From an uncultured Stenotrophomonas sp. (GTDB taxonomy: Bacteria > Pseudomonadota > Gammaproteobacteria > Xanthomonadales > Xanthomonadaceae): a DNA stretch of 64,000 nt. This document shows positions 8,082-15,049 of this stretch, piece after piece. Numbering within the stretch: position 1 is the stretch's first letter; each line of letters starts with the position of its first letter. The notes beneath the pieces were generated by a model that was given only the letters and a program-made list of their open reading frames with translations, was not told the DNA's origin and did no database searches. Position numbers and translations under genes: made by a program. The DNA is taken from positions 248,001 to 312,000 of the forward strand of contig CAJYNG010000008.1 of the NCBI GenBank assembly GCA_913775725.1, written 5' to 3'.

Positions 8082-9827
8082 ATGAACGACCACGTCCGCG
8101 CACGAACCGACTCCCGCCACCCGCGGCCGGCCCGACGGGCGCTGCTGTGCTGCGCCGTGCTGCTCAGCCTGGCCGCCCCGGCCGGTGCGATGGCCGCCGA
8201 AACCACCATGGTCAAGCTGATCAAGGGCCTGATCGCCAGCGGTGCACTGAAGCCCGAAGACGGTCAGGCATTGCTGGTGCAGGCCGAGGCCGAAGCAGCC
8301 GCCGCCCAGCGCAGTACAGCCGCCGCCCCCTCGACCGCCAGTGGTGGCGTGGCCCTGGAGGCCGGCGACGTGCGCGTGCCCTACGTGCCGCAGAGCGTGC
8401 GCGACGGCATTCGTGACGAAGTACGCCAGGACGTGATGGCGCAGGCCAAGTCCGAGGGCTGGGCGGCACCGAACGAAGTGGCTGAGTGGACCAAGCGCAT
8501 CAAGGTCACCGGTGACATGCGCGTGCGCAGCGAGTCGCGCTTCTTCTCTGAACGCAACAGCGACATCGTGAGCAACTGGTCGTCGATCAATTCCGGCAAC
8601 GGCTTCGACACCAACACCAACACCAACCTGCAGCTGCCGCCGCTGCTGAACACCCGCCAGGACCGCCGCAACCTGTGGCGCATCCGCGCCCGCCTGGGCA
8701 TCGAGGCGACCATCGGCCAGCACACCACGGCCGGTGTGCGCCTGGCCAGCGGGAGCAGCAATGGCCCGGTGTCGACCACCGAGCAGCTGGGCGGCGGCCT
8801 GAGCAAGAAGGACGTGTGGCTGGACCAGGCCTGGCTGGCCTACAGACCGGCCGACTGGGTGACGGTGCGCGGCGGCCGCTTCGGCAATCCGTTCTGGACC
8901 AGCGATACGCTGTTCTCCAACGACCTGAACTTCGACGGCCTGGCCGCCAACCTGCAGTATGACTTTGACGGTGGTGACCTCGGCCTGTTCGCCAATCTGG
9001 CGGTGATACCGCTGGAGTACACCTCCGATAGCGCGCCCAGCCAGAGCCGGGTCAAGACCCCGAACGAGAACAAGTGGCTGTCCGGTGCACAGGTCGGCAT
9101 GAACTGGCGCTTCAACGACGACAATGCGCTGCGCGCAGCACTGGGCTACTACGATTTCAAGAACATCAGCGGCCGCCTGTCCTCGCCGTGCGCGCTATAT
9201 GCGGGCGCGGTGGGCTGCGATACCGACTGGTCGCGCCCAGTGTTCATGCAGAAGGGCAATACCCTGATGCTGATCCGCGACATTGCGCGCAATCCGCTGG
9301 ACCCGGCCAACACGCCGACCCCGCAGTATGTCGGCCTGGCCTCGGCATTCCGCCTGGCCACGCTCAACCTGCGCTGGGATACGCAGTTGGCCCAGGGCAT
9401 CGCTCTGCGCCTGGACGGCGACTACATCCGCAACCTGGCCTACGACAAGCAGGCCATGTTCAGCCGCGCCAACAACGGTATCGTCAACAACTACGGCGCC
9501 GGTGGCACCGCCAGCATCGATACCTTCCGCAGCGGCGACACCGCCTGGATGGTGCAGGCCACCTTCGGAGCCACCGAGCTGAGGGAGAAGGGGCAGTGGC
9601 AGGCGCTGCTGGGCTACAAGCACATCGAGGCCGATGCGCTGCCCGATGCCTACAACGACCCGAACTTCCACCTTGGCGGCACCAACGCCCGTGGCTACTA
9701 CGTGGGCGGCGCCTACGCACTGGATGCGCGCAGCTGGATCAGCGGCAAGTGGATGGCGGCCAAGGAAGTGTCCGGTGCGCCGCTGTCGATCGACGTATTC
9801 CAGCTGGAGTTCAACACCGGTTTCTGA
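8082..9827 (+). CDS. Putative porin
   Basis: Outer-membrane beta-barrel of ~580 residues in the putative-porin family. A signal peptide ends at GAMAAETT; next comes a helical region that may be coiled (TMVKLIKGLIASGALKPEDG ... AEAEAAAAQ), then a barrel with alternating strands ending FQLEFNTGF, a terminal Phe as expected for Bam assembly. Starts at 8052, 8070 and 8082 are possible; I use the last, with GAGAA before it and a shorter leader. It is the last strongly linked gene of the tpsB-exbB-exbD-tonB operon. A role as outer-membrane partner of the TonB complex is a guess from position. Confidence 0.75.
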   Translation: MNDHVRARTDSRHPRPARRALLCCAVLLSLAAPAGAMAAETTMVKLIKGLIASGALKPEDGQALLVQAEAEAAAAQRSTAAAPSTASGGVALEAGDVRVPYVPQSVRDGIRDEVRQDVMAQAKSEGWAAPNEVAEWTKRIKVTGDMRVRSESRFFSERNSDIVSNWSSINSGNGFDTNTNTNLQLPPLLNTRQDRRNLWRIRARLGIEATIGQHTTAGVRLASGSSNGPVSTTEQLGGGLSKKDVWLDQAWLAYRPADWVTVRGGRFGNPFWTSDTLFSNDLNFDGLAANLQYDFDGGDLGLFANLAVIPLEYTSDSAPSQSRVKTPNENKWLSGAQVGMNWRFNDDNALRAALGYYDFKNISGRLSSPCALYAGAVGCDTDWSRPVFMQKGNTLMLIRDIARNPLDPANTPTPQYVGLASAFRLATLNLRWDTQLAQGIALRLDGDYIRNLAYDKQAMFSRANNGIVNNYGAGGTASIDTFRSGDTAWMVQATFGATELREKGQWQALLGYKHIEADALPDAYNDPNFHLGGTNARGYYVGGAYALDARSWISGKWMAAKEVSGAPLSIDVFQLEFNTGF

Positions 9828-9924
9828 GTGGCGGCGTGATGCGGATCACGTCGTGCGTGGCGGGGGCGCAGCGATGCGCCCGTCTAAGGAAAGGAGACCA
9901 CGCGTTGTTCAAAAGGAGGAGTGG

Positions 9925-10254
9925 ATGAGCCGTCGCAAGCTGTTCGAGAGTCCCGAACCGTCCAGCCAGATGCTGGGTGTTGGACCGGCCTATGTTTCCG
10001 TGGAGGGCCTGCGCCAGCACCTGGCCGAGTTCCTGCTGTATGCGGGCCGGCCGGTGGTGATCATGCGCGGGCGCAGCGAAGTGGGCTATTTCCTGCCGGC
10101 GCGCTGCTGGCGCCAGCGTGATGATGATCCGCTGGCGGCCGCCGCCGCCGACCAGCTGCTGGACGCGGCCGGTTTCCAGGTCGAGGATATCCAGCAGGTG
10201 GAGCAGGAATTCAATGCCATGCGCCAGCGCACCGTGCTGCATTCACGGCGCTGA
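9925..10254 (+). CDS. Hypothetical protein, weakly Phd/YefM antitoxin-like
   Basis: 109-residue protein with a very strong ribosome site (AAAGGAGGA, 5 nt before ATG), so it is certainly translated. The middle, VEGLRQHLAEFLLYAGRPVV then IMRGRSEVGYFLP, resembles the N-terminal dimer/DNA-binding fold of Phd/YefM antitoxins (pattern: short helix, then PVVI-x-RG-x-x-VGYxxP). No toxin gene follows; SMAG repeats do. It could be an orphan antitoxin-like repressor, perhaps of the tpsB operon just upstream. I am not sure of the family. Confidence 0.55.
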   Translation: MSRRKLFESPEPSSQMLGVGPAYVSVEGLRQHLAEFLLYAGRPVVIMRGRSEVGYFLPARCWRQRDDDPLAAAAADQLLDAAGFQVEDIQQVEQEFNAMRQRTVLHSRR

Positions 10255-10261
10255 GCGGAAT

Positions 10262-10344
10262 GTAGAGCCGAGCCCGCGCTCAGCCGCATGCTGCGGAGCC
10301 GAGCATGGGCTCGGCTCTACAGTAGATCCACGCCGTGCGTGGAT
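10262..10344. repeat. SMAG inverted dimer plus monomer
   Basis: GTAGAGCCGAGCC... at 10262 pairs with ...GGCTCGGCTCTAC ending at 10320, forming a long imperfect hairpin. It is followed by a single GTAGATCCACG unit at 10322-10344. It lies between two convergent genes and may terminate both. Confidence 0.88.
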
Positions 10345-10348
10345 GGGG

Positions 10349-10747
10349 TTACGGCGCAGTCCCACGCTCACTGGTGATGCGTGCACCTTCGCGCATCACC
10401 AGGGTCACCGGGGTCTTTTCCACCACCTCCAGCAGTCGCTGCCACTGCGCCTCGCTCAGCTCGGCGCTGGCATGCAGCACGCGGTGCACATGGAAGCGAC
10501 CATCCGCGTCACGTTCCGAGCGCAGCTCGGCATGGAACTCGCCCAGTTCCCAGCCCTTGCGCTGCGCATACATGCGCAGGGTGATGGCGGTGCAGGCCGC
10601 CAGCGAGGCCAGGTACAGGTCGAACGGTGCGAAGCCCTTGCCCTGGCCACCCAACGAGGCGGGCTCGTCCGCATCCACATCGAAGCTGCCATTGCTGATG
10701 TGGTGCAGGTAGTTGTCGGCGGTCGAAACAATGCGTGCGTAGGCCAT
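10349..10747 (-). CDS. OsmC-family protein lacking the second cysteine
   Basis: 132-residue OsmC/Ohr-like protein. In the family two cysteines reduce organic hydroperoxides. Here the first is present (Cys52 in SLAACTAITLRMYAQRKG), but the second position reads EKTPVTL, with Thr112 where peroxidatic members have CPV. It therefore probably belongs to the non-peroxidase OsmC subgroup and its activity is uncertain. The start has GGAG 7 nt upstream (ATGGAGAACGTG before ATG); an ATG 12 nt earlier is possible. Last gene of the pirin-isochorismatase operon. Confidence 0.8.
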   Translation of the reverse strand: MAYARIVSTADNYLHHISNGSFDVDADEPASLGGQGKGFAPFDLYLASLAACTAITLRMYAQRKGWELGEFHAELRSERDADGRFHVHRVLHASAELSEAQWQRLLEVVEKTPVTLVMREGARITSERGTAP

Positions 10748-10831
10748 CACGTTCTCCATCTGTCTGTAACGTCGAGCCATGCTCGACCAATCCCAACGGC
10801 GGCGCCAGCCAGGACCGGCGCCGCCACGCAG

Positions 10832-11473
10832 TCACTCGGTACGATCGTACGAGAACTGGATGCCCGCCGTACCACCGGTTTCGATGAAGAGGTTCATGAA
10901 ATCCGGAACCGTTGCCGACCGGGCCCAGTCGCGCTGCAGCTCGCAGAACAGCTGCGGCACGCTGATCAGCTGGCCACCGGCCTGTTCGATGCGGCGCAGC
11001 GCGGCATCGTGCGCGGCCAGCGAGGTGCCGCCGACGGCGTCGACCACCACATACACCTCATAGCCTTCCTTCAACGCATCCAGGGCTGGGAAAGTCAGGC
11101 AGGCCTCGGTCCACAGCGCGGTCATGATCAGCTTGCGGCGGCCGGTGGCTTCCACCGCCTTGCGGAACTCGACGTCCTCCCAGGAATTGATGGTGGTGCG
11201 GTCGTAGGTGGGGTAGTCACCCAGCACCTTGCGCAGCTGCGGAATCGGCGGCTTGTTCAGGCCGGTCTTGACGTTTACCGTCGAATGCACGATCGGCAAA
11301 CCGTAGGCGACGGCGGCTTTGGCGGTGCCGACGATGTTGTTCACCAGCAGCTGGCGGTCCATCGAGGCGATGGAGTTCACCTGCACCGGCTGGTAGTCGA
11401 TGATGATGAAGGCGGAATTCTGCGGGGTCAGCAGATGATCGCTGGCCGGGTCGCGGATCGGTTCACTGGACAT
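10832..11473 (-). CDS. Isochorismatase-family hydrolase (YcaC-like)
   Basis: 213-residue cysteine hydrolase of the isochorismatase superfamily. Visible active-site elements are the Asp in FIIIDYQ (Asp26) and the nucleophile in WTEACLTFPA (Cys125). The substrate is unknown; YcaC relatives are amidase/nicotinamidase-fold enzymes. A good AGGAGA site precedes ATG. It is the third gene of an operon after pirin and a second isochorismatase-family gene, and its C-terminal extension ending DRTE is longer than in minimal members. Confidence 0.82.
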   Translation of the reverse strand: MSSEPIRDPASDHLLTPQNSAFIIIDYQPVQVNSIASMDRQLLVNNIVGTAKAAVAYGLPIVHSTVNVKTGLNKPPIPQLRKVLGDYPTYDRTTINSWEDVEFRKAVEATGRRKLIMTALWTEACLTFPALDALKEGYEVYVVVDAVGGTSLAAHDAALRRIEQAGGQLISVPQLFCELQRDWARSATVPDFMNLFIETGGTAGIQFSYDRTE

Positions 11474-11526
11474 GATGGATCTCCTGTTCGGGGGAGTGCC
11501 GAGGATCGGCTGTCAGCCGGGGCAGC

Positions 11527-12207
11527 TCAGCTGCGCTGCGAATCCAGCTGTTCGTGGTTCTTCTGCACGTCCTGCGCCTTCAGGTAGCTTTCGATCAGCA
11601 GCTGGTAGTTCGGGAAGATCTTCGTGTAGACCTCGGCCCACTGCTGGGCATCGTCGCGGTTCCAGGTGCGCTGGATCTCCGAGGCCACCGCGGCGGTGTC
11701 CATCGGCACTACGCCGGCCTGCACCACGCGGGCCAGGGTGATCTCTTCGGCCATCTTCGAGTAGGTGCCGGACGCGTCGATGACCGCGAACACCTGGTAA
11801 CCATCGGCGACGGCGGCGATCGACGGGAAGGCCATGCACACGCTGGTGATGGTGCCGGCAATGATCAGCTGCTTGCGTCCGGTGGCCTTTACCGCAGCAA
11901 CGAATTCCGGGTTGTCCCAGGCGTTGATCTCACCCTTGCGCGCCACGTACTTCGCATGCGGGGCCGCGTCGTGGATCTCCGGGATCAGCGGGCCGTTGGG
12001 GCCCTGCGGGACAGAGGCGGTGGTGATCACCGGCATCTTTGCCAGCGTGGCCATCCTGGCCAGTGCGGTGGCGTGGGCGCGCACGCTGGTGAACGGCATG
12101 TCACCGATGGTCTGGAACAGGCCGCTCTGATGGTCGATCAGCAGCATCGCGGCGTTGTCCGGATCGATCACCGGGCGGGCACCGTTGAAGTTGGCGGGGG
12201 TACTCAT
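11527..12207 (-). CDS. Isochorismatase-family hydrolase (YcaC-like), second copy
   Basis: 226-residue cysteine hydrolase. Active-site residues are Asp25 (MLLIDHQSG) and Cys124 (ITSVCMAFPS), with RKGEINAWDNPEF between, as in YcaC relatives. It is clearly related to the next gene but diverged well beyond a recent duplication. CAGGAGA lies upstream of the ATG. Between pirin and the other hydrolase on the minus strand, gaps of 72 and 53 nt, likely one transcript. Substrate unknown. Confidence 0.84.
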   Translation of the reverse strand: MSTPANFNGARPVIDPDNAAMLLIDHQSGLFQTIGDMPFTSVRAHATALARMATLAKMPVITTASVPQGPNGPLIPEIHDAAPHAKYVARKGEINAWDNPEFVAAVKATGRKQLIIAGTITSVCMAFPSIAAVADGYQVFAVIDASGTYSKMAEEITLARVVQAGVVPMDTAAVASEIQRTWNRDDAQQWAEVYTKIFPNYQLLIESYLKAQDVQKNHEQLDSQRS

Positions 12208-12279
12208 GGTCAGTCTCCTGGAGAAGATGGGCGATGGCCCGGAAGGTGCGGCGGGCCAATGCCCGCCGCATTGAAACGA

Positions 12280-13146
12280 TCAGTGCGCGATCTGGCCGAA
12301 GCGGCCGCTGTTGAAGTCGTTGACCGCCTGCGCGATCTCGGCCTGGCTGTTCATCACGAACGGGCCATAGCCCACCACCGGCTCGTCGATCGGTTCACCG
12401 CTGAGCAGCAGCACGGTGGCGTCACTGTCGGCGTCGACGAACACGTCCTCGCCGCTGCGGTCGAAGGTGACCAGCTGTGCCTCGCCGACCGGCTGGCCGC
12501 CGTTGATCCGCACCGTGCCCTTCAGCACCACCAGCGCCAGCGTGCGGCCATCGGCCACCGGCAGTTCGGCGTGGTGGCCCTGCCGCAGGCGGATGTCCCA
12601 GACATCCATCGGCGTGTGGGTACGCGCCGGACCGGCGTGGTTGTCGAATCGACCGGCGATGACACGCACGCGGCCGGCGCCTTCAGGCAGTTCAATCGAG
12701 GGGATCTGTGCGTCAAGCAGCGTCTGGTAGCCCGGCGCACCCATCTTGTCGCGCGCCGGCAGGTTCACCCACAGCTGGACCATGTCCAGCGTGCCGCCAC
12801 GCTTGCTGAATTCCGGCGTGTGGAATTCCTCGTGGAGGATGCCGGAGGCAGCGGTCATCCACTGCACGTCACCCGGGCCGATGGTGCCGCCGGCCCCGGT
12901 CGAATCGCGATGCGCGACCTCACCCTCATAGACGATGGTGACGGTCTCGAAACCGCGATGCGGATGCTGGCCGACGCCACGCGGGGTATCGCTGGGGGCG
13001 AAGGAGTAGGGGCCGGCATAGTCCAGCAGCAGGAATGGGCTGAGGTGCTGGCCGTGGGTGTTGTAGGAAAACATCGAGCGGGCGGGGAATCCGTCGCCCA
13101 CCCAGTGCGGGCGGGGGGCGCTGTAGGTACCGGTGACACGCTTCAT
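12280..13146 (-). CDS. Pirin family protein
   Basis: Bicupin of 288 residues. The N-terminal cupin keeps the pirin metal ligands: His61 and His63 (GQHPHRGFETVTIVYEGEV) and His105/Glu107 (SGILHEEFHTPEF). Bacterial pirins such as YhhW have quercetin dioxygenase activity; others bind regulators. The start is the ATG with AGGAGA 6 nt upstream, giving MKRVTGTYS; a longer form is unlikely. It heads an operon with two isochorismatase-like genes and osmC-like, divergent from a LysR gene that probably controls it. Confidence 0.88.
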   Translation of the reverse strand: MKRVTGTYSAPRPHWVGDGFPARSMFSYNTHGQHLSPFLLLDYAGPYSFAPSDTPRGVGQHPHRGFETVTIVYEGEVAHRDSTGAGGTIGPGDVQWMTAASGILHEEFHTPEFSKRGGTLDMVQLWVNLPARDKMGAPGYQTLLDAQIPSIELPEGAGRVRVIAGRFDNHAGPARTHTPMDVWDIRLRQGHHAELPVADGRTLALVVLKGTVRINGGQPVGEAQLVTFDRSGEDVFVDADSDATVLLLSGEPIDEPVVGYGPFVMNSQAEIAQAVNDFNSGRFGQIAH

Positions 13147-13212
13147 GGCGATCTCCTGGCCGGGGCTGCCGGCCGCTGTTCTTCGTTGCGAAGACGATAT
13201 CGCCGCGACAAT

Positions 13213-13230
13213 TTGGCCGGTATACGCCAA
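13213..13230. promoter_or_regulatory. Candidate LysR operator between pirin and lysR
   Basis: Inverted repeat TTGGC-N8-GCCAA in the 150-nt region between the divergent pirin and LysR genes. Position and symmetry fit a LysR-type site; the assignment is inference. Confidence 0.4.
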
Positions 13231-13296
13231 TATTTGCCGTCATAGTCCTATCTGGTGAACAATGGTCGCAGGCCGTGCGCCGCAGGAGATCGCCCC

Positions 13297-14223
13297 GTGT
13301 TCATCGCAGATATCCGCCGTTGTGACCTCAACGACCTGTTCTACTTCGCCATGGTGGTCGAGCACGGCGGCTTTTCGCAGGCCGGTCGGGCGCTGGCCAT
13401 TCCGAAGTCGAAACTGAGCCGGCGTATCGCGCTGCTGGAGGAACGGTTGGGCGTGCGCCTGATCCAGCGTTCGACCCGGCGCTTCTCGGTCACCGAGGTC
13501 GGCCAGGACTACTACCGCCATTGCAAGGCAATGCTGGTCGAGGCCGAAGCGGCCGAAGAAGCGATTGCGATGTCACGCGCCGAGCCGCGCGGCACGATCC
13601 GCCTGGCGTGCCCGATCGCGATCCTGCATGCACGCATCGGCACGATGCTGGCCGATTTCCTCGCCCTGCACCCGCAGGTGACGGTGCAGCTGGATGCCAC
13701 CAACCGGCGCGTCGACGTGGTGGGCGAGGGTGTGGACGTGGCGATCCGCGTGCGGCCGCCGCCGCTGGAGGACAGCGACCTGGTGGTACGCGTGCTGGCG
13801 CGCCGGGTCTGGTGCACCAGTGCCAGCCCGGCGCTGCTGCAGCGGCTGGGCACGCCGCAGGTACCGGCCGATCTGGCGATGATGCCGACTGTCGATCTGG
13901 CATCGCCCAGCCAGCAGCATGTCTGGGAATACACCGGGCCGGACGATGTGCTGGCCAGCGTGCACCACCGCCCACGGCTGGTGAGCGATGACATGATCGC
14001 GTTGCGCACCGCTGCCACGGCCGGGGTGGGCCTGCTGATGCTGCCGCGGATGATGATCAGTGACGAACTGGCCAGCGGTGCGCTGGTGCCGGTGCTGCGG
14101 GAGTGGGTGCCAAAGCATGGCATCGTGCACGCGGTGTTCCCGTCGCGACGTGGCTTGCTGCCCGCGGTGCGTGCACTGATCGACTACCTCGCCGAGCGCT
14201 TCGATGCGCTGGAGGAACCCTAG
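13297..14223 (+). CDS. LysR-family transcriptional regulator
   Basis: Regulator of ~308 residues: N-terminal winged helix-turn-helix (DLNDLFYFAMVVEHGGFSQA ... LSRRIALLEERLGVRLIQRSTR) and a C-terminal effector-binding domain (GTIRLACPIAIL ... LLMLPRMMISDELASGALV). I place the start at the GTG with AGGAG 8 nt upstream, giving MFIADIRRCDLNDLFYF; an ATG 42 nt upstream lacks such a site. Divergent from the pirin operon, so it probably senses a quinone or related stress signal. The effector is unknown. Confidence 0.88.
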   Translation: MFIADIRRCDLNDLFYFAMVVEHGGFSQAGRALAIPKSKLSRRIALLEERLGVRLIQRSTRRFSVTEVGQDYYRHCKAMLVEAEAAEEAIAMSRAEPRGTIRLACPIAILHARIGTMLADFLALHPQVTVQLDATNRRVDVVGEGVDVAIRVRPPPLEDSDLVVRVLARRVWCTSASPALLQRLGTPQVPADLAMMPTVDLASPSQQHVWEYTGPDDVLASVHHRPRLVSDDMIALRTAATAGVGLLMLPRMMISDELASGALVPVLREWVPKHGIVHAVFPSRRGLLPAVRALIDYLAERFDALEEP

Positions 14224-14230
14224 ATACGCC

Positions 14231-14253
14231 ATCCACGCACGTCGTGGATCTAC
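14231..14253. repeat. SMAG palindrome overlapping the DUF2149 stop
   Basis: ATCCACG-CACGT-CGTGGAT ending CTAC; read on the minus strand it starts GTAGATCCACG. Its TAG is the stop codon of the DUF2149 gene. It separates the convergent LysR and DUF2149 genes. Confidence 0.85.
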
Positions 14254-14573
14254 CGGGCCGGGGTGGCGCCCTCGGGTACGTACACCATGCGCCCATCCGG
14301 CAACCGATAGGTCACGCCGGCCTTGACCCCGCCGCCTTCGCCGATCTCGCCGGTGGACTGGTAGCGGGTCAGTTCCTCACCCTGCTTGACGGTGATGCGC
14401 ATGTTGGCCTGGCCGGGGTTCTCGATCACGGTCACGTCCTGGCTGGTGAACGGATTGAGCGGATTGCGCACGATCACGATCATCAGGATGCCGGTGACCA
14501 CCAGGAACAGGTCGATCAGGTTCACCACCGACAGGATCGGGTCGTCGGCTTCGTCGTCATCCAGGAAGCGCAT
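14250..14573 (-). CDS. DUF2149 membrane protein (ExbD-like partner)
   Basis: 107-residue inner-membrane protein of the DUF2149 family. After an acidic start (MRFLDDDEADD) comes one membrane helix with a buried Asp (SVVNLIDLFLVVTGILMIVI), then a small soluble domain (QANMRITVKQGEELTRY ... YRLPDGRMVYVPEG). The helix closely parallels ExbD, where NVTPFVDVLLV carries the proton-binding Asp, so I infer it is the ExbD-like subunit of the ExbB-like protein encoded just upstream, whose stop overlaps this ATG (ATGA). Last gene of the receptor-CobN-ExbB-DUF2149 operon. Its stop codon is provided by a SMAG repeat. Confidence 0.82.
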   Translation of the reverse strand: MRFLDDDEADDPILSVVNLIDLFLVVTGILMIVIVRNPLNPFTSQDVTVIENPGQANMRITVKQGEELTRYQSTGEIGEGGGVKAGVTYRLPDGRMVYVPEGATPAR

Positions 14574-15049
14574 CAGTGCACCTCCTGCAGGCGTTCGAAC
14601 ATGCGCAGTTCCTCCAGCAGCCAGCGCCGGCGCACGGTCAGCACCAGATAGGTCAGGCTGGCGGCGACCAGGGCCAGGATCACCGACGAGAAGGCCACCA
14701 CCATGTTCTCGCCCACGCCCTGCGCGTCGCTGCGGGTCAGAGCCAGCAGCGCCGGGCCCATCGGGATCATGGTTGCCACCAGGCCCAGCATCGGCGCGGT
14801 GCGCGAAACGATGCGCAGGCCTTCCAGGCGTTTGAGGATATGCAGTTCCAGGTCGTCACTGCTGCCGCCGTGGCGGGCTTGCCAGGCCAGCAGCTCGGGG
14901 CGGTGGCGGCCGCGCCGGCGCTGCAGTCCTTCCCACAGGAAGGCGCCGAAGCTGAGGAAGGCATAGGCCAGCGACAGCAGGATCAGCAGCAGGACCGGTG
15001 CCAGGAACAGATGGGAGAGATCGTAGAGCGTGGATTCAAGCGCGTTCAT
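14573..15049 (-). CDS. MotA/TolQ/ExbB-family proton channel, CobN-associated
   Basis: 158-residue protein with three predicted helices: ~17-38 (LFLAPVLLLILLSLAYAFLS), ~88-110 (RTAPMLGLVATMIPMGPALL) and ~122-144 (MVVAFSSVILALVAASLTYL). The second and third match the ExbB core. The start gives MNALESTLYD and overlaps the stop of the CobN-like gene (ATGA); the stop overlaps DUF2149 in the same way, so all three are translationally coupled. With DUF2149 it probably forms a proton-driven motor acting on the periplasmic CobN-like enzyme or the receptor. Confidence 0.83.
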   Translation of the reverse strand: MNALESTLYDLSHLFLAPVLLLILLSLAYAFLSFGAFLWEGLQRRRGRHRPELLAWQARHGGSSDDLELHILKRLEGLRIVSRTAPMLGLVATMIPMGPALLALTRSDAQGVGENMVVAFSSVILALVAASLTYLVLTVRRRWLLEELRMFERLQEVH

